In this document: piece after piece, positions 1 to 5,939 of the stretch
Layout: the number at the start of each line of letters is the position of its first letter
Numbering within the stretch: the stretch's first letter is position 1
Assembly: GCF_002923755.1 (NCBI RefSeq)
Contig: NZ_PGFZ01000020.1
Coordinates: 1-37,299 of the forward strand
DNA length: 37,299 nt
Direction of reading: 5' to 3'
Source: Methylovulum psychrotolerans
GTDB taxonomy: Bacteria; Pseudomonadota; Gammaproteobacteria; Methylococcales; Methylomonadaceae
Notes under the pieces: generated by a model
Seen by the model: only the letters and a program-made list of their open reading frames with translations
Databases searched by the model: none
What the model was told of the DNA's origin: nothing
Program-made: the position numbers and the translations under genes

Positions 1-127
1 GGTATTTTGATGGAAAGTGGCTGTTAATCGGCTAGGTAATAGCCACTTTAACAGCCACTTTTAACAAATGATAAAATAAATAATATATTTATCAATAACT
101 TGTATGGTGGAGGCGGCGGGAATTGAA
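1..127. repeat. Terminal overlap of a circular contig, left copy
   Basis: Bases 1-127 are identical to 37173-37299. A perfect end overlap of 127 bases, a k-mer length often used by de Bruijn assemblers, is best read as circularity of the molecule and not as a biological terminal repeat. The overlap happens to contain half of the phage attachment site, including the whole 23-bp tmRNA-like core. The alternative is a true direct terminal repeat, which read mapping across the junction would distinguish. Confidence 0.9.
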
Positions 128-242
128 AACTCACGCGCCCCACTTTTTTTAAAAAAAATCATTAAATATCAGTTAGTTGAAAAACACCTGCTAACGGCAA
201 AGTGGCTGTTAGTGGCTATTAGTGGCTGTTGGAACAGCCACT
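16..242. other. attP: Phage attachment site attP with arm, IHF and core sites
   Basis: Seven copies of a 10-bp arm-type repeat AGTGGCTRTT are visible: forward at 16-25, 201-210, 211-220 and 221-230, and reverse at 39-48, 50-59 and 233-242. Between the two clusters lie two perfect matches to the IHF consensus WATCARNNNNTTR, at 90-102 and 167-179. The core at 105-127 reads, in reverse complement, as the T-loop, T-stem and acceptor end of a tmRNA or tRNA finishing in CCACCA. The order arm, IHF, core, IHF, arm is that of lambda-type attP sites, and the integrase gene lies immediately beside it. Arm-site assignment is inferred from repetition and position. Confidence 0.85.
105..127 (-). other. attP core matching a tmRNA 3' end
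   Basis: The reverse complement starts TTCAATTCCCGC and ends CGCCTCCACCA. This folds as T-loop, 3' half of a 5-bp T-stem, 3' half of a 7-bp acceptor stem with discriminator A, and CCA. The implied partner acceptor strand would be GGGGGCG or GGAGGCG; GGGG-type 5' ends are usual for tmRNA (ssrA). Identity to such genes seems to stop at about base 127, which would set the crossover segment. An ordinary tRNA is possible but less likely. Confidence 0.75.
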
Positions 243-431
243 TTTAAAATTAACCTGTTTATTTGCTGATAAAAACTTAAACCCGCCGTAACTATAGCGG
301 TTCAGTTCCCGACTATCAAGACAATGATGCATTAATTAAGAAATGTTCCTGTCTTAAACGGACTTTATTCATAACCTAAAATAGTGTGCAAGCAGTTGTA
401 TTACATATTATATATAGCTTTCAATTCTTCC

Positions 432-1475
432 TTACCCGTTTGCCGCGCCCAACGCAATTGGATTAAGTTTTATGGCATCTATAGAGTGATCGGGGGCCAG
501 GTGCGCGTAGTGCATAGTCATAGTGATGTCAGCATGGCCTAAGATATTTTGCAGCGATAAGATATTGCCGCCGTTTATCATAAAGTGGCTAGCAAAGGTG
601 TGGCGGAGAATGTGGCTACACTGGCCTTGGGGGAAGTCGATGCCGGAACGCGCAGCGGCGCGGCGGAAAGAGCCGATGCAATTGGTGAATAGCCTATCGT
701 TCGGGTTCTTAAAACCTACGAATGATAGCAACTCAACATAGAAACTAGGGCATAGCGGCACAGTACGGGTGCGCTTGCTCTTCGTAAACTCAAACGTAAT
801 GCGGCCATCATGCAACTGCTTTTTAGTGAGCTTTTCAACCTCACCCCACCGCGCCCCGGTACGCGCACAGATTTGCGCCACCCAGTACGTCGATTCATTC
901 TTACAGCCATTGGTGATGGCATCCATTAGCGTGCTGATCTGATCTACTGAAAGGTAGGACAGTTGGCGTTCGTGCGTCTTGATAAAGTCCACCGACTCAA
1001 TAGGATTATGATAATCAATCACTTTTAGCTTTTTCAGCCGCTCGTACATGGCCGACAGATAGCCGTGCTGATTATTAAAGGTCTTGACCATCATACCGCC
1101 TTGCAGTTTCTTAAAGCGGAAGGCGACAAACTGCTCGGCGGTGAGCGAGCTGGCCAGCGGATTGCCCAGCTCTTTAGAGATGCTGGCCAGACAGCGTTGC
1201 CGCCGGTCGCCGTCGCTCAAGTTCACCCCGTGATACATAAACCACAACGCCACCAAGTCAGTCATGGTGCGCACGTCCGCCACAACCATGGCCACCGGTT
1301 CGGCAATGATCGGCGCAGCGGCGGCCGCCGGTACCGGCTTGCTGTTGGCAACGATGTAATCCCGTTCAAACTGCTCGGCCTCGGCTTTGGTCGCGAACAG
1401 CTTGCGGACACGCTTTAAGCCCTGTTTGTTGACGTTTGCCAGCCATTGCCCGTCTTTACGTTTATTTACAGACAC
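432..1475 (-). CDS. int: Tyrosine recombinase integrase
   Basis: Site-specific recombinase of the lambda integrase family, 347 aa, that would insert and, with an excisionase, excise the phage at attP. Residues 1-45 look like an arm-binding domain, residues about 70-160 like a SAM-like core-binding domain, and the rest is catalytic. Catalytic residues are visible: R209 in TGARWGE, a lysine in TKSKRTRTVPL (K232 by alignment), H288 and R291 in HILRH, H314 in LGH, and nucleophile Y323 in MHYAHL. The start is GTG, preceded about 10 nt upstream by GGGAG. The gene lies about 190 bp from the nearest arm sites and is transcribed toward attP, the common int-attP arrangement. Confidence 0.95.
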   Translation of the reverse strand: MSVNKRKDGQWLANVNKQGLKRVRKLFATKAEAEQFERDYIVANSKPVPAAAAAPIIAEPVAMVVADVRTMTDLVALWFMYHGVNLSDGDRRQRCLASISKELGNPLASSLTAEQFVAFRFKKLQGGMMVKTFNNQHGYLSAMYERLKKLKVIDYHNPIESVDFIKTHERQLSYLSVDQISTLMDAITNGCKNESTYWVAQICARTGARWGEVEKLTKKQLHDGRITFEFTKSKRTRTVPLCPSFYVELLSFVGFKNPNDRLFTNCIGSFRRAAARSGIDFPQGQCSHILRHTFASHFMINGGNILSLQNILGHADITMTMHYAHLAPDHSIDAIKLNPIALGAANG

Positions 1476-1507
1476 TTATATAAGACTCCCAAACGCATAG
1501 GAAAAAC

Positions 1508-1869
1508 AAAAAAATATATTCAGGTATGCACGGCAAACAGGTAATGTGGATATGAAAACGATATATATAAATTAATACAATAACTTATAAGATATTTTAG
1601 GTTATGAAAAAAGTTATTTTAGGACATGAACATAACTTAATTTAAGACCTCATCATTACCTTACTGATAGCGCAAAAAAAAACGCTACAGGCCGCGAACG
1701 GCGTGGCGTTATCAATAACCTTTAAAAAACTGCATTCCCTTCCATACCCTAATCATAACTTTTCTACATTTTTTATAAGTTATTGATTTATATAATTGCA
1801 ATGGCTGTTTTTATAGGCCAACTCGCCGCATTACCTGTTTGCCGTGGCCTCCTGAATATATATTTTTTT
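1508..1869. repeat. 362-bp segment bounded by long inverted repeats (MITE-like or large 3' UTR palindrome)
   Basis: This non-coding stretch between int and the repressor starts and ends with inverted arms of about 40 bp (1508-1546 and 1829-1869). The inner 18 bp are perfectly inverted (CACGGCAAACAGGTAATG), then a 4-nt mismatch, then CCTGAA/TTCAGG and an AT tract ending in seven A or T. Further in, another pair is inverted: 1563-1591 against 1768-1795, around AATAACTTATAA. The middle holds a terminator. No coding capacity is seen. I see no clear target-site duplication, so transposition is only one reading. Confidence 0.6.
1674..1710 (-). terminator. Rho-independent terminator after the repressor gene
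   Basis: On the minus strand a stem built from AACGC/GCGTT and GCCG/CGGC with a CGAA-type loop is followed by nine T (the A run at 1674-1682). It would stop leftward transcripts coming from the repressor gene before they enter int, about 160 nt downstream of the repressor stop codon. It lies in the centre of the inverted-repeat segment. Confidence 0.7.
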
Positions 1870-1871
1870 CG

Positions 1872-2312
1872 TTAGGCCGTAGCCTGATATTGCCCGTCAC
1901 CTGAGCGCGACATCAGGTATGCCAAGGCCGCTTTCATCTCGTTGATTTGTTTCTTTTCTTCAAGAGCAAAAAATATTTCCCGTTGCTGGGTTTCGTTCAA
2001 ATCCATGAACAATTCCACTACCTTTTGGGCTTTTATGTCAGGTTCAGCCGGGCTATACATTGCCATTTGCTCTTTGATTTCCGATTGCCCGCTATACATT
2101 TCCCCTTTTCCAATAATTAGCCAGTCCAGCCGCACATTATTCTTAGTGGCTATTTCAATACATGCTTCGTAAGGTATTGAATTTCTTTGCCTCCATGAGC
2201 TAACAGTAGGCGTTGATATGCCAAGTTCTTCAGCAAGACTTTTATCAGAATCTACCTTCAGCAACAGCTTTAGCCTCTCGACAACCAAGGCGGCATCATT
2301 TGGATAATTCAT
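1872..2312 (-). CDS. CI-type phage repressor, N-terminal HTH family
   Basis: A 146-aa helix-turn-helix protein. Residues about 5-70 match the N-terminal domain of phage CI-type repressors: SLAEELGISTPTVSSWRQR is the HTH, followed by the family-typical IPYEACIEIA and LDWLIIGKGEMY. The C-terminal half is short and has no LexA-like Ser/Lys peptidase motif, so RecA-driven self-cleavage is not expected and relief of repression probably needs an antirepressor. That fits the two Bro-N genes downstream. The ATG is preceded by AAAGGTAA. Its own start region contains one copy of the repeated 18-bp candidate operator, suggesting autoregulation. It is divergent from the early operon. Confidence 0.88.
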   Translation of the reverse strand: MNYPNDAALVVERLKLLLKVDSDKSLAEELGISTPTVSSWRQRNSIPYEACIEIATKNNVRLDWLIIGKGEMYSGQSEIKEQMAMYSPAEPDIKAQKVVELFMDLNETQQREIFFALEEKKQINEMKAALAYLMSRSGDGQYQATA

Positions 2313-2372
2313 TTTGTATTACCTTTGCTTAAATAAATATAAATTGTATTGACTATAATTCATTTTGTATTA
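2304..2372. promoter_or_regulatory. Paired 18-bp candidate operators (2304-2321, 2355-2372)
   Basis: The 18-mer ATAATTCATTTTGTATTA occurs exactly twice in the same orientation, 51 bp apart (about five helical turns). The first copy covers the repressor start codon and part of its leader; the second lies in the divergent promoter region. A third partial copy (TTGTATT) is at 2344-2350. The spacing suits cooperative repressor binding. Which protein binds is inferred. Confidence 0.55.
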
Positions 2373-2435
2373 TCATTTAGACATACATAAATTATGTAAA
2401 TTCAGTTTATAGACAATACCGGATAAAAAAGCAAT
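2313..2435. promoter_or_regulatory. Divergent early control region with a perfect palindrome
   Basis: AT-rich 123-bp interval between the leftward repressor and the first rightward early gene. Besides the direct repeats it holds a perfect 15-bp palindrome, TACATAAATTATGTA, at 2384-2398, a candidate site for the Cro-like partner. Several hexamers resemble -35 boxes (TTGTAT at 2365, TAGACA at 2378) and TAAATT at 2388 resembles a -10, but I cannot fix the promoters from the sequence alone. Confidence 0.5.
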
Positions 2436-2702
2436 ATGGCAATTAAGAATAAAGCAAAACCACAAAATAAACAGGCAGTTAGCCAAAGGGTTTTAAGTGA
2501 TTTGAACGCAGTAAAAGCCGGATTTGTGAATCAAGGCACGTCGTTGAATGCGTGGTGTATTAATAATGACATTAACCAAGGCAACGCTACCCGCGCAGTG
2601 CTTGGCGTATGGGCAGGAAAGAAAGGCAAGGCCCTTAGACGTCGCATTATTGAAGCTTCAAAGCTTAAAAAAACAGTGAAAATCAAACAATTGGAGAAAT
2701 GA
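2436..2702 (+). CDS. Small HTH protein, BcepMu gp16-like, possible Cro
   Basis: An 88-aa basic protein and the first gene of the rightward early operon. The central segment (residues 28-75: VKAGFVNQGTSLNAWCINN, then NATRAVLGVWAGKKGKA) matches the pattern of the phage-associated BcepMu gp16 family, in which a HTH is followed by a G-K-x-G-K-A-x-x-x-R motif. By position opposite the CI-type repressor it may do the job of Cro. The N- and C-termini are lysine-rich. The start ATG is weakly preceded by GGATA. Its stop codon overlaps the alternative upstream start of the next gene, indicating co-translation. The family match is by motif only. Confidence 0.65.
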   Translation: MAIKNKAKPQNKQAVSQRVLSDLNAVKAGFVNQGTSLNAWCINNDINQGNATRAVLGVWAGKKGKALRRRIIEASKLKKTVKIKQLEK

Positions 2703-2704
2703 TT

Positions 2705-3637
2705 ATGTCTCAAGAAACCGCAAGCATACAAGCCACGCCGCCGCTGGCTTTTGACTTTGATAGCTCAAATGTCATTCGTGTTGTAAACAATGAAAAAGGC
2801 CAGCCGCTTTTTGTCGCTAAGGACATTTGCCAAGCACTCGGCTATGTGAATCACAACGATGCCATTAAATCCATGTGCAACCCAGAGGGGGTAGCTAATA
2901 GCGACCCCCTTGGTAAGGATTGGGTAGCTAATAGCTACCCAATAGGTAATGATGGGGTATCTAATAGATACCCCATCATTGATAGCATGGGGCGCACTAA
3001 ATACCCTCTGCTGATTAATGAAGGCAACGTCTACCGTTTAATCTTTAAATCTAACAAGCCCCAAGCAAAACCGTTTGAACGTTTTGTGTGTGACACGGTA
3101 CTGCCCAGCATCCGCCAAACCGGCAGCTTTAGTGTCAACCGTGCGGGAACTGCGCCTGAGCAAGCTAGCTTATTGCCTCCCGCCAGTTCACGCCCCACCA
3201 GATCGCCACAGGCGGTTTTTCAAAGCAACTACAAATTAGCTTGTTTAATCTTCAAATCCCACGCGCAGCGGCTGGACTATGCCAACCGGACAACCAAAGA
3301 GCAAACCGGTACCGACATCTTAGAGGATGCGGGTATCCATTTGAGCTGTAAGGCGGATGCGTTGCAGTTGCTGTTAGCGCAAACCATCGATGACCATCCG
3401 GTTAGTAGCTTGCTTGATTCGGTGCATTACAACAATGACGACCGCACCTGGGCAAAAACCCAATTGGAATCCTGCTACCTAAAGCTTAAGGATGGCGTTT
3501 TATATGTCGCTAACCCTTGCCCTTTCATTGGTAAAGAAGGCCGTAAGGCTTTACAGGCCATTACTGGTGCGCGGGTTAATGTCGCCATATTCATGCAAGG
3601 CAAAACGTTTAAGTCTACAGCCATAGAGCTGTACTAA
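2705..3637 (+). CDS. Bro-N antirepressor with triplicated 11-aa repeat
   Basis: About 310 aa. Residues about 20-145 form a Bro-N domain: FVAKDICQALGYVNHNDAIK near the start and NEGNVYRLIFKSNKP, then FERFVCDTVLPSIRQTGSF at its end. Proteins with this domain in temperate phages are often antirepressors that inactivate the CI-type repressor. Where most relatives have one short KGVxKxxTxGG-like element, this gene has three tandem 33-nt units (GVANSDP, WVANSYP, GVSNRYP), each encoding a DNA/RNA hairpin. The C-terminal half (SSRPTRSPQ onward) is unlike the Bro-N part and I do not recognise its fold. The ATG at 2705 is preferred over 2699 because GGAG at 2693-2696 is 8 nt upstream. Confidence 0.88.
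   Translation: MSQETASIQATPPLAFDFDSSNVIRVVNNEKGQPLFVAKDICQALGYVNHNDAIKSMCNPEGVANSDPLGKDWVANSYPIGNDGVSNRYPIIDSMGRTKYPLLINEGNVYRLIFKSNKPQAKPFERFVCDTVLPSIRQTGSFSVNRAGTAPEQASLLPPASSRPTRSPQAVFQSNYKLACLIFKSHAQRLDYANRTTKEQTGTDILEDAGIHLSCKADALQLLLAQTIDDHPVSSLLDSVHYNNDDRTWAKTQLESCYLKLKDGVLYVANPCPFIGKEGRKALQAITGARVNVAIFMQGKTFKSTAIELY
2886..2980 (+). repeat. Three tandem hairpins inside the Bro-N coding sequence
   Basis: Hairpin A (2886-2910) has one internal mismatch. Hairpin B (2919-2943) is an 11-bp perfect stem. Hairpin C (2948-2980) is a 15-bp perfect stem. All have the loop AAT and a core of the form G-T-A-G/T-C-T-AAT-A-G. The units are spaced exactly 33 nt, so the reading frame is kept. Stem sequences differ between units while pairing is preserved. 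Confidence 0.9.
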
Positions 3638-3646
3638 GGGCAACTC

Positions 3647-3835
3647 ATGGACGATGTAGACCACAGCCAAGGGACTATTGAAATACACACTTCAATCAGT
3701 CTCTATTTATCCAAAAAAGACGTACCGCCTAGCGAGGCGACCGGCGAGTGCTGGAATTGTGGCGCGAAGCTGGCCGGCCCTAAGCGATGGTGTGACGCAA
3801 TCTGCCGCGATGAGTGGCAAGCGAGGGAAGAATGA
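3647..3835 (+). CDS. Small zinc-ribbon protein
   Basis: A 62-aa protein whose C-terminal half, ECWNCGAKLAGPKRWCDAICRDEW, has a CxxC, about 10 residues, then CDAxC. This is the pattern of small phage zinc-finger proteins of the DUF2116 kind. The N-terminal half is acidic and featureless. The gene follows the antirepressor by 9 nt, and its TGA overlaps the ATG of the next gene (ATGA), so the two are probably translated together. Function unknown; DNA or protein binding is likely. Confidence 0.75.
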   Translation: MDDVDHSQGTIEIHTSISLYLSKKDVPPSEATGECWNCGAKLAGPKRWCDAICRDEWQAREE

Positions 3836-4002
3836 ACCGATTAAATGCGCTTTTTGACTGTATACCCTGCCCAATTTTAGTGCTGTTTGGCGCGGTGGCA
3901 GCGGTGGCGGCAGTAGGTGCGCTGGTGTTTTGGCATTGTGCCGTAAAACGTGAAATAGCCTATTTGGAACGTATCCAAGGGGATGAACATGGTCACTTTT
4001 AA
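3832..4002 (+). CDS. Small single-pass membrane protein
   Basis: A 56-aa protein beginning MNRLNALFDC, with one hydrophobic segment of about 22 residues rich in Ala and Val (residues about 12-38) and a charged C-terminal tail. The start is set by the ATGA overlap with the preceding gene and by GAGGGAAG just upstream. Likely inner-membrane. I do not recognise a family. It sits far from the lysis genes, so a holin role is unlikely. Confidence 0.6.
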   Translation: MNRLNALFDCIPCPILVLFGAVAAVAAVGALVFWHCAVKREIAYLERIQGDEHGHF

Positions 4003-4486
4003 TAATAATCTGCATATCAACAAGCGGAAAATGCGCATGGTAGCGGGCATTTCATACAGCAGCATTGATAACCATATCGGCAAAGGCACGTTTATCCCTT
4101 TGGTGGGTACTGATGAGCGGTTTGGCGATTTCTACGAGAGCGCGGCGTTTTACAACTGGGTTATACAGTGGCGGGCGCAGATGAACTACATGAAAGAAAC
4201 CGATGCGCATATCAGCAGCGGCGAGATTGAGCGAATTTACGGCATTTCGCCTTCTTTGACCCGTAAATATATTAAGCAGAATGCCTTCCCCGACAAGATC
4301 GGCAAGGGCATTTTGACCAAGCAAAACATTTATGACCGCGCCGCCGTAGCGGCTTGGGTCGCCGCTAATCGCCCACCTGAAACCTTGCCTGATGTGACTT
4401 ATGGCTTAGTGATTGGCAATTTTTGTGTGGGTTTGGGCAATTATTTTACGATGGGCAAGTTTAGTGCGGGGGGATGCCATGTTTAG
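3989..4486 (+). CDS. Protein with two AlpA-like helix-turn-helix halves
   Basis: About 165 aa. Two similar halves each look like a small MerR/AlpA-type DNA-binding unit. The first is residues about 10-62 (MVAGISYSSIDNHIGKGTF ending YNWVIQWRAQ). The second is residues about 76-135 (EIERIYGISPSLTRKYIKQ ending VAAWVAANRP). Such proteins act as excisionases or transcriptional regulators in temperate phages, so this is one candidate for the missing excisionase. Start ATG 3989 is preferred over 3983 because AAGGGG (3977-3982) then has a 6-nt spacing. It overlaps the end of the preceding gene. Confidence 0.6.
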   Translation: MVTFNNNLHINKRKMRMVAGISYSSIDNHIGKGTFIPLVGTDERFGDFYESAAFYNWVIQWRAQMNYMKETDAHISSGEIERIYGISPSLTRKYIKQNAFPDKIGKGILTKQNIYDRAAVAAWVAANRPPETLPDVTYGLVIGNFCVGLGNYFTMGKFSAGGCHV

Positions 4487-4655
4487 ATTTTTTATGTGTT
4501 ATTTGCCGTTTGATTTTGACCAGCTTATAGAAAAGACATCGGGCAACGTCTTTACTCTGGTTTATCGGGCCATTGTGCCGATGTTGCGCAAAAACCAAGT
4601 GTACCAGCCCAAACGCCACCAAACCCCCTTTTTCAAAGTCCAACATAAGGTATAG
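4479..4655 (+). CDS. Small basic protein of unknown function
   Basis: 58 aa starting MFRFFMCYLPFDFDQL. It overlaps the end of the preceding gene and has a strong purine-rich site (GGGGGG, 4469-4474) just before its ATG. The N-terminus is aromatic and hydrophobic, the C-terminus basic (PKRHQTPFFKVQHKV). No family recognised. It is supported by operon position, ribosome-binding site and tight packing. Confidence 0.5.
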   Translation: MFRFFMCYLPFDFDQLIEKTSGNVFTLVYRAIVPMLRKNQVYQPKRHQTPFFKVQHKV

Positions 4656-4659
4656 GCCC

Positions 4660-5847
4660 ATGAACAACAGCATTATTGATAGCACGGCTGAAACCTTGGT
4701 GACGGCAAAACAAGCAGAACAAGGCGTGTTGGAAGTGCAGATACACCTGCACTGTTCGCAGTTTAAGCGGTTTGAGCAAAGCGCGATGGTTGAGGCTGTG
4801 CAGTGCGGGATGTTGCTGACCCAGCTTAAGCCATTAATTGCCCACGGCGGTTTTGAGGCATACGTCCAGGAGACTTTTGGCATTGACCGTAACCGCGCGT
4901 CGCAATGGATGCGACTGGGCGCGGAGTATGGCGAGGCATTGATGGGGCAGATGCAGCCTGTATTGCCGCCGTATAGCCAAGCGGTGGCTTTGCTGGAAGG
5001 TCGGGGCGATAGTCCGGCGTTGTTGGCGGTTAAGCAGAAAACCAAACAGGCTATTACGGTTGACGGCGAGACGTTTACGGTTAAGCAAATTCAAGAATTG
5101 AAGAAAAAAGCCGCTATTGCCGACAATTCAGCCCAATTTATTCAAGAAACAGAATCGGCCTTGGCTATTGCTATTGATGCGGGGAAAGAAAAGGACAGGG
5201 AAATAGAGGACATTAGAACGACGTTTAACAATCGCTTGGCACGGGAAGTGGCCGATAAGTTAGCCGTAGAAACAAACAAATTAGATGGCGTTGTCGAGCA
5301 GAAAGCCAAAGACCTTGCCGCCAGCTATATTGATGAACTAAATGTCCACCATAATAAATTGCTTGGGCAGTTAAAAGAAAAAGAGGACGCAATCGCGTCA
5401 TTGCAAAAAGACTTGAGTGAACTTTACACCAATGGCGGCAGTGCCGAGCAGAAAAAGGCTATTACTGATTTTGAAAAGCGCGTTGAAGCATTGGTTGAGC
5501 AAGCCAGAGAAAAACAACAAGAATTAGCGAATTTGGACGTTAAGCTGTTTAACGCTAGGGACTTACGCGATAAAACTGACCAATTTAACCTTGCTTTAAC
5601 CCGTATGTCTTTAACGCTAGATAAAGACATCGGTGCATGTCGGTTAGAGATTGAAAAAATAGCTAAGACATATATCGGGATTGACCAAACCGATGAAAAT
5701 AAGGCCCGCTTAGAAACAGTGGCTGAGCATACTTTCGACTTGGCGTTGCAACTGCTGGCCATGGTATCGCCTGACCTTGACAAAGCCACGGCTATTTTTG
5801 ACAAAATCAAAGCTGCCCGCGCCACGCTCTTCGACAACACGCCGTAG
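4660..5847 (+). CDS. DUF3102-type coiled-coil protein
   Basis: 395 aa from ATG 4660. Residues about 30-100 resemble DUF3102: AVQCGMLLTQLKPLIAHGGF, then FEAYVQETFGIDRNRASQWMRLG, a segment with a helix-turn-helix look. From about residue 150 the protein is a long Lys/Glu/Gln-rich coiled coil (for example EQKAKDLAASYIDEL and ALVEQAREKQQEL) with a helical C-terminal end. DUF3102 proteins are common in phage and mobile-element early regions without a firm role. Position directly before the primase-helicase suggests a replication or DNA-partition accessory role, which is inference. Upstream in-frame codons overlap the previous ORF and are not expected to be translated. Confidence 0.75.
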   Translation: MNNSIIDSTAETLVTAKQAEQGVLEVQIHLHCSQFKRFEQSAMVEAVQCGMLLTQLKPLIAHGGFEAYVQETFGIDRNRASQWMRLGAEYGEALMGQMQPVLPPYSQAVALLEGRGDSPALLAVKQKTKQAITVDGETFTVKQIQELKKKAAIADNSAQFIQETESALAIAIDAGKEKDREIEDIRTTFNNRLAREVADKLAVETNKLDGVVEQKAKDLAASYIDELNVHHNKLLGQLKEKEDAIASLQKDLSELYTNGGSAEQKKAITDFEKRVEALVEQAREKQQELANLDVKLFNARDLRDKTDQFNLALTRMSLTLDKDIGACRLEIEKIAKTYIGIDQTDENKARLETVAEHTFDLALQLLAMVSPDLDKATAIFDKIKAARATLFDNTP

Positions 5848-5852
5848 GCAAC

Positions 5853-5876
5853 GGCAAATGTATCGACATCAATACA
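5853..5876. promoter_or_regulatory. 24-bp repeat, copy 1, with a TGT-N12-ACA dyad
   Basis: A 24-bp sequence found exactly once more in the window, at 33195-33218, also just after a stop codon and before a gene. It contains TGTAT and ATACA as inverted ends, giving TGT-N12-ACA, the pattern known for P2 Ogr / P4 Delta activator sites. The dyad centre (about 5867) is about 55 nt before base 5922, and CATGAT at 5908-5913 could be the -10, placing transcription just before the primase start at 5940. Confidence 0.5.
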
Positions 5877-5899
5877 ATTAGGGCGACTGCCCCTCACTC

Positions 5900-5926
5900 G
5901 CGTACTGCATGATGCAGTACGCCTTT
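5900..5926 (+). terminator. Perfect 10-bp hairpin followed by T4 before the primase gene
   Basis: GCGTACTGCA and TGCAGTACGC are perfectly inverted around the loop TGA, then C and TTTT. It looks like a rho-independent terminator or attenuator between the DUF3102-like gene and the primase. Because it sits between the dyad at 5859-5876 and the primase start, it may instead be part of the primase 5' leader. Confidence 0.55.
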
Positions 5927-5939
5927 TAATGATGACAGT

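Noticed and set aside
3832-4002. Small membrane protein as an early holin
   Set aside because: Only one membrane segment, in an early regulatory operon; a better holin exists at 22584-22928.
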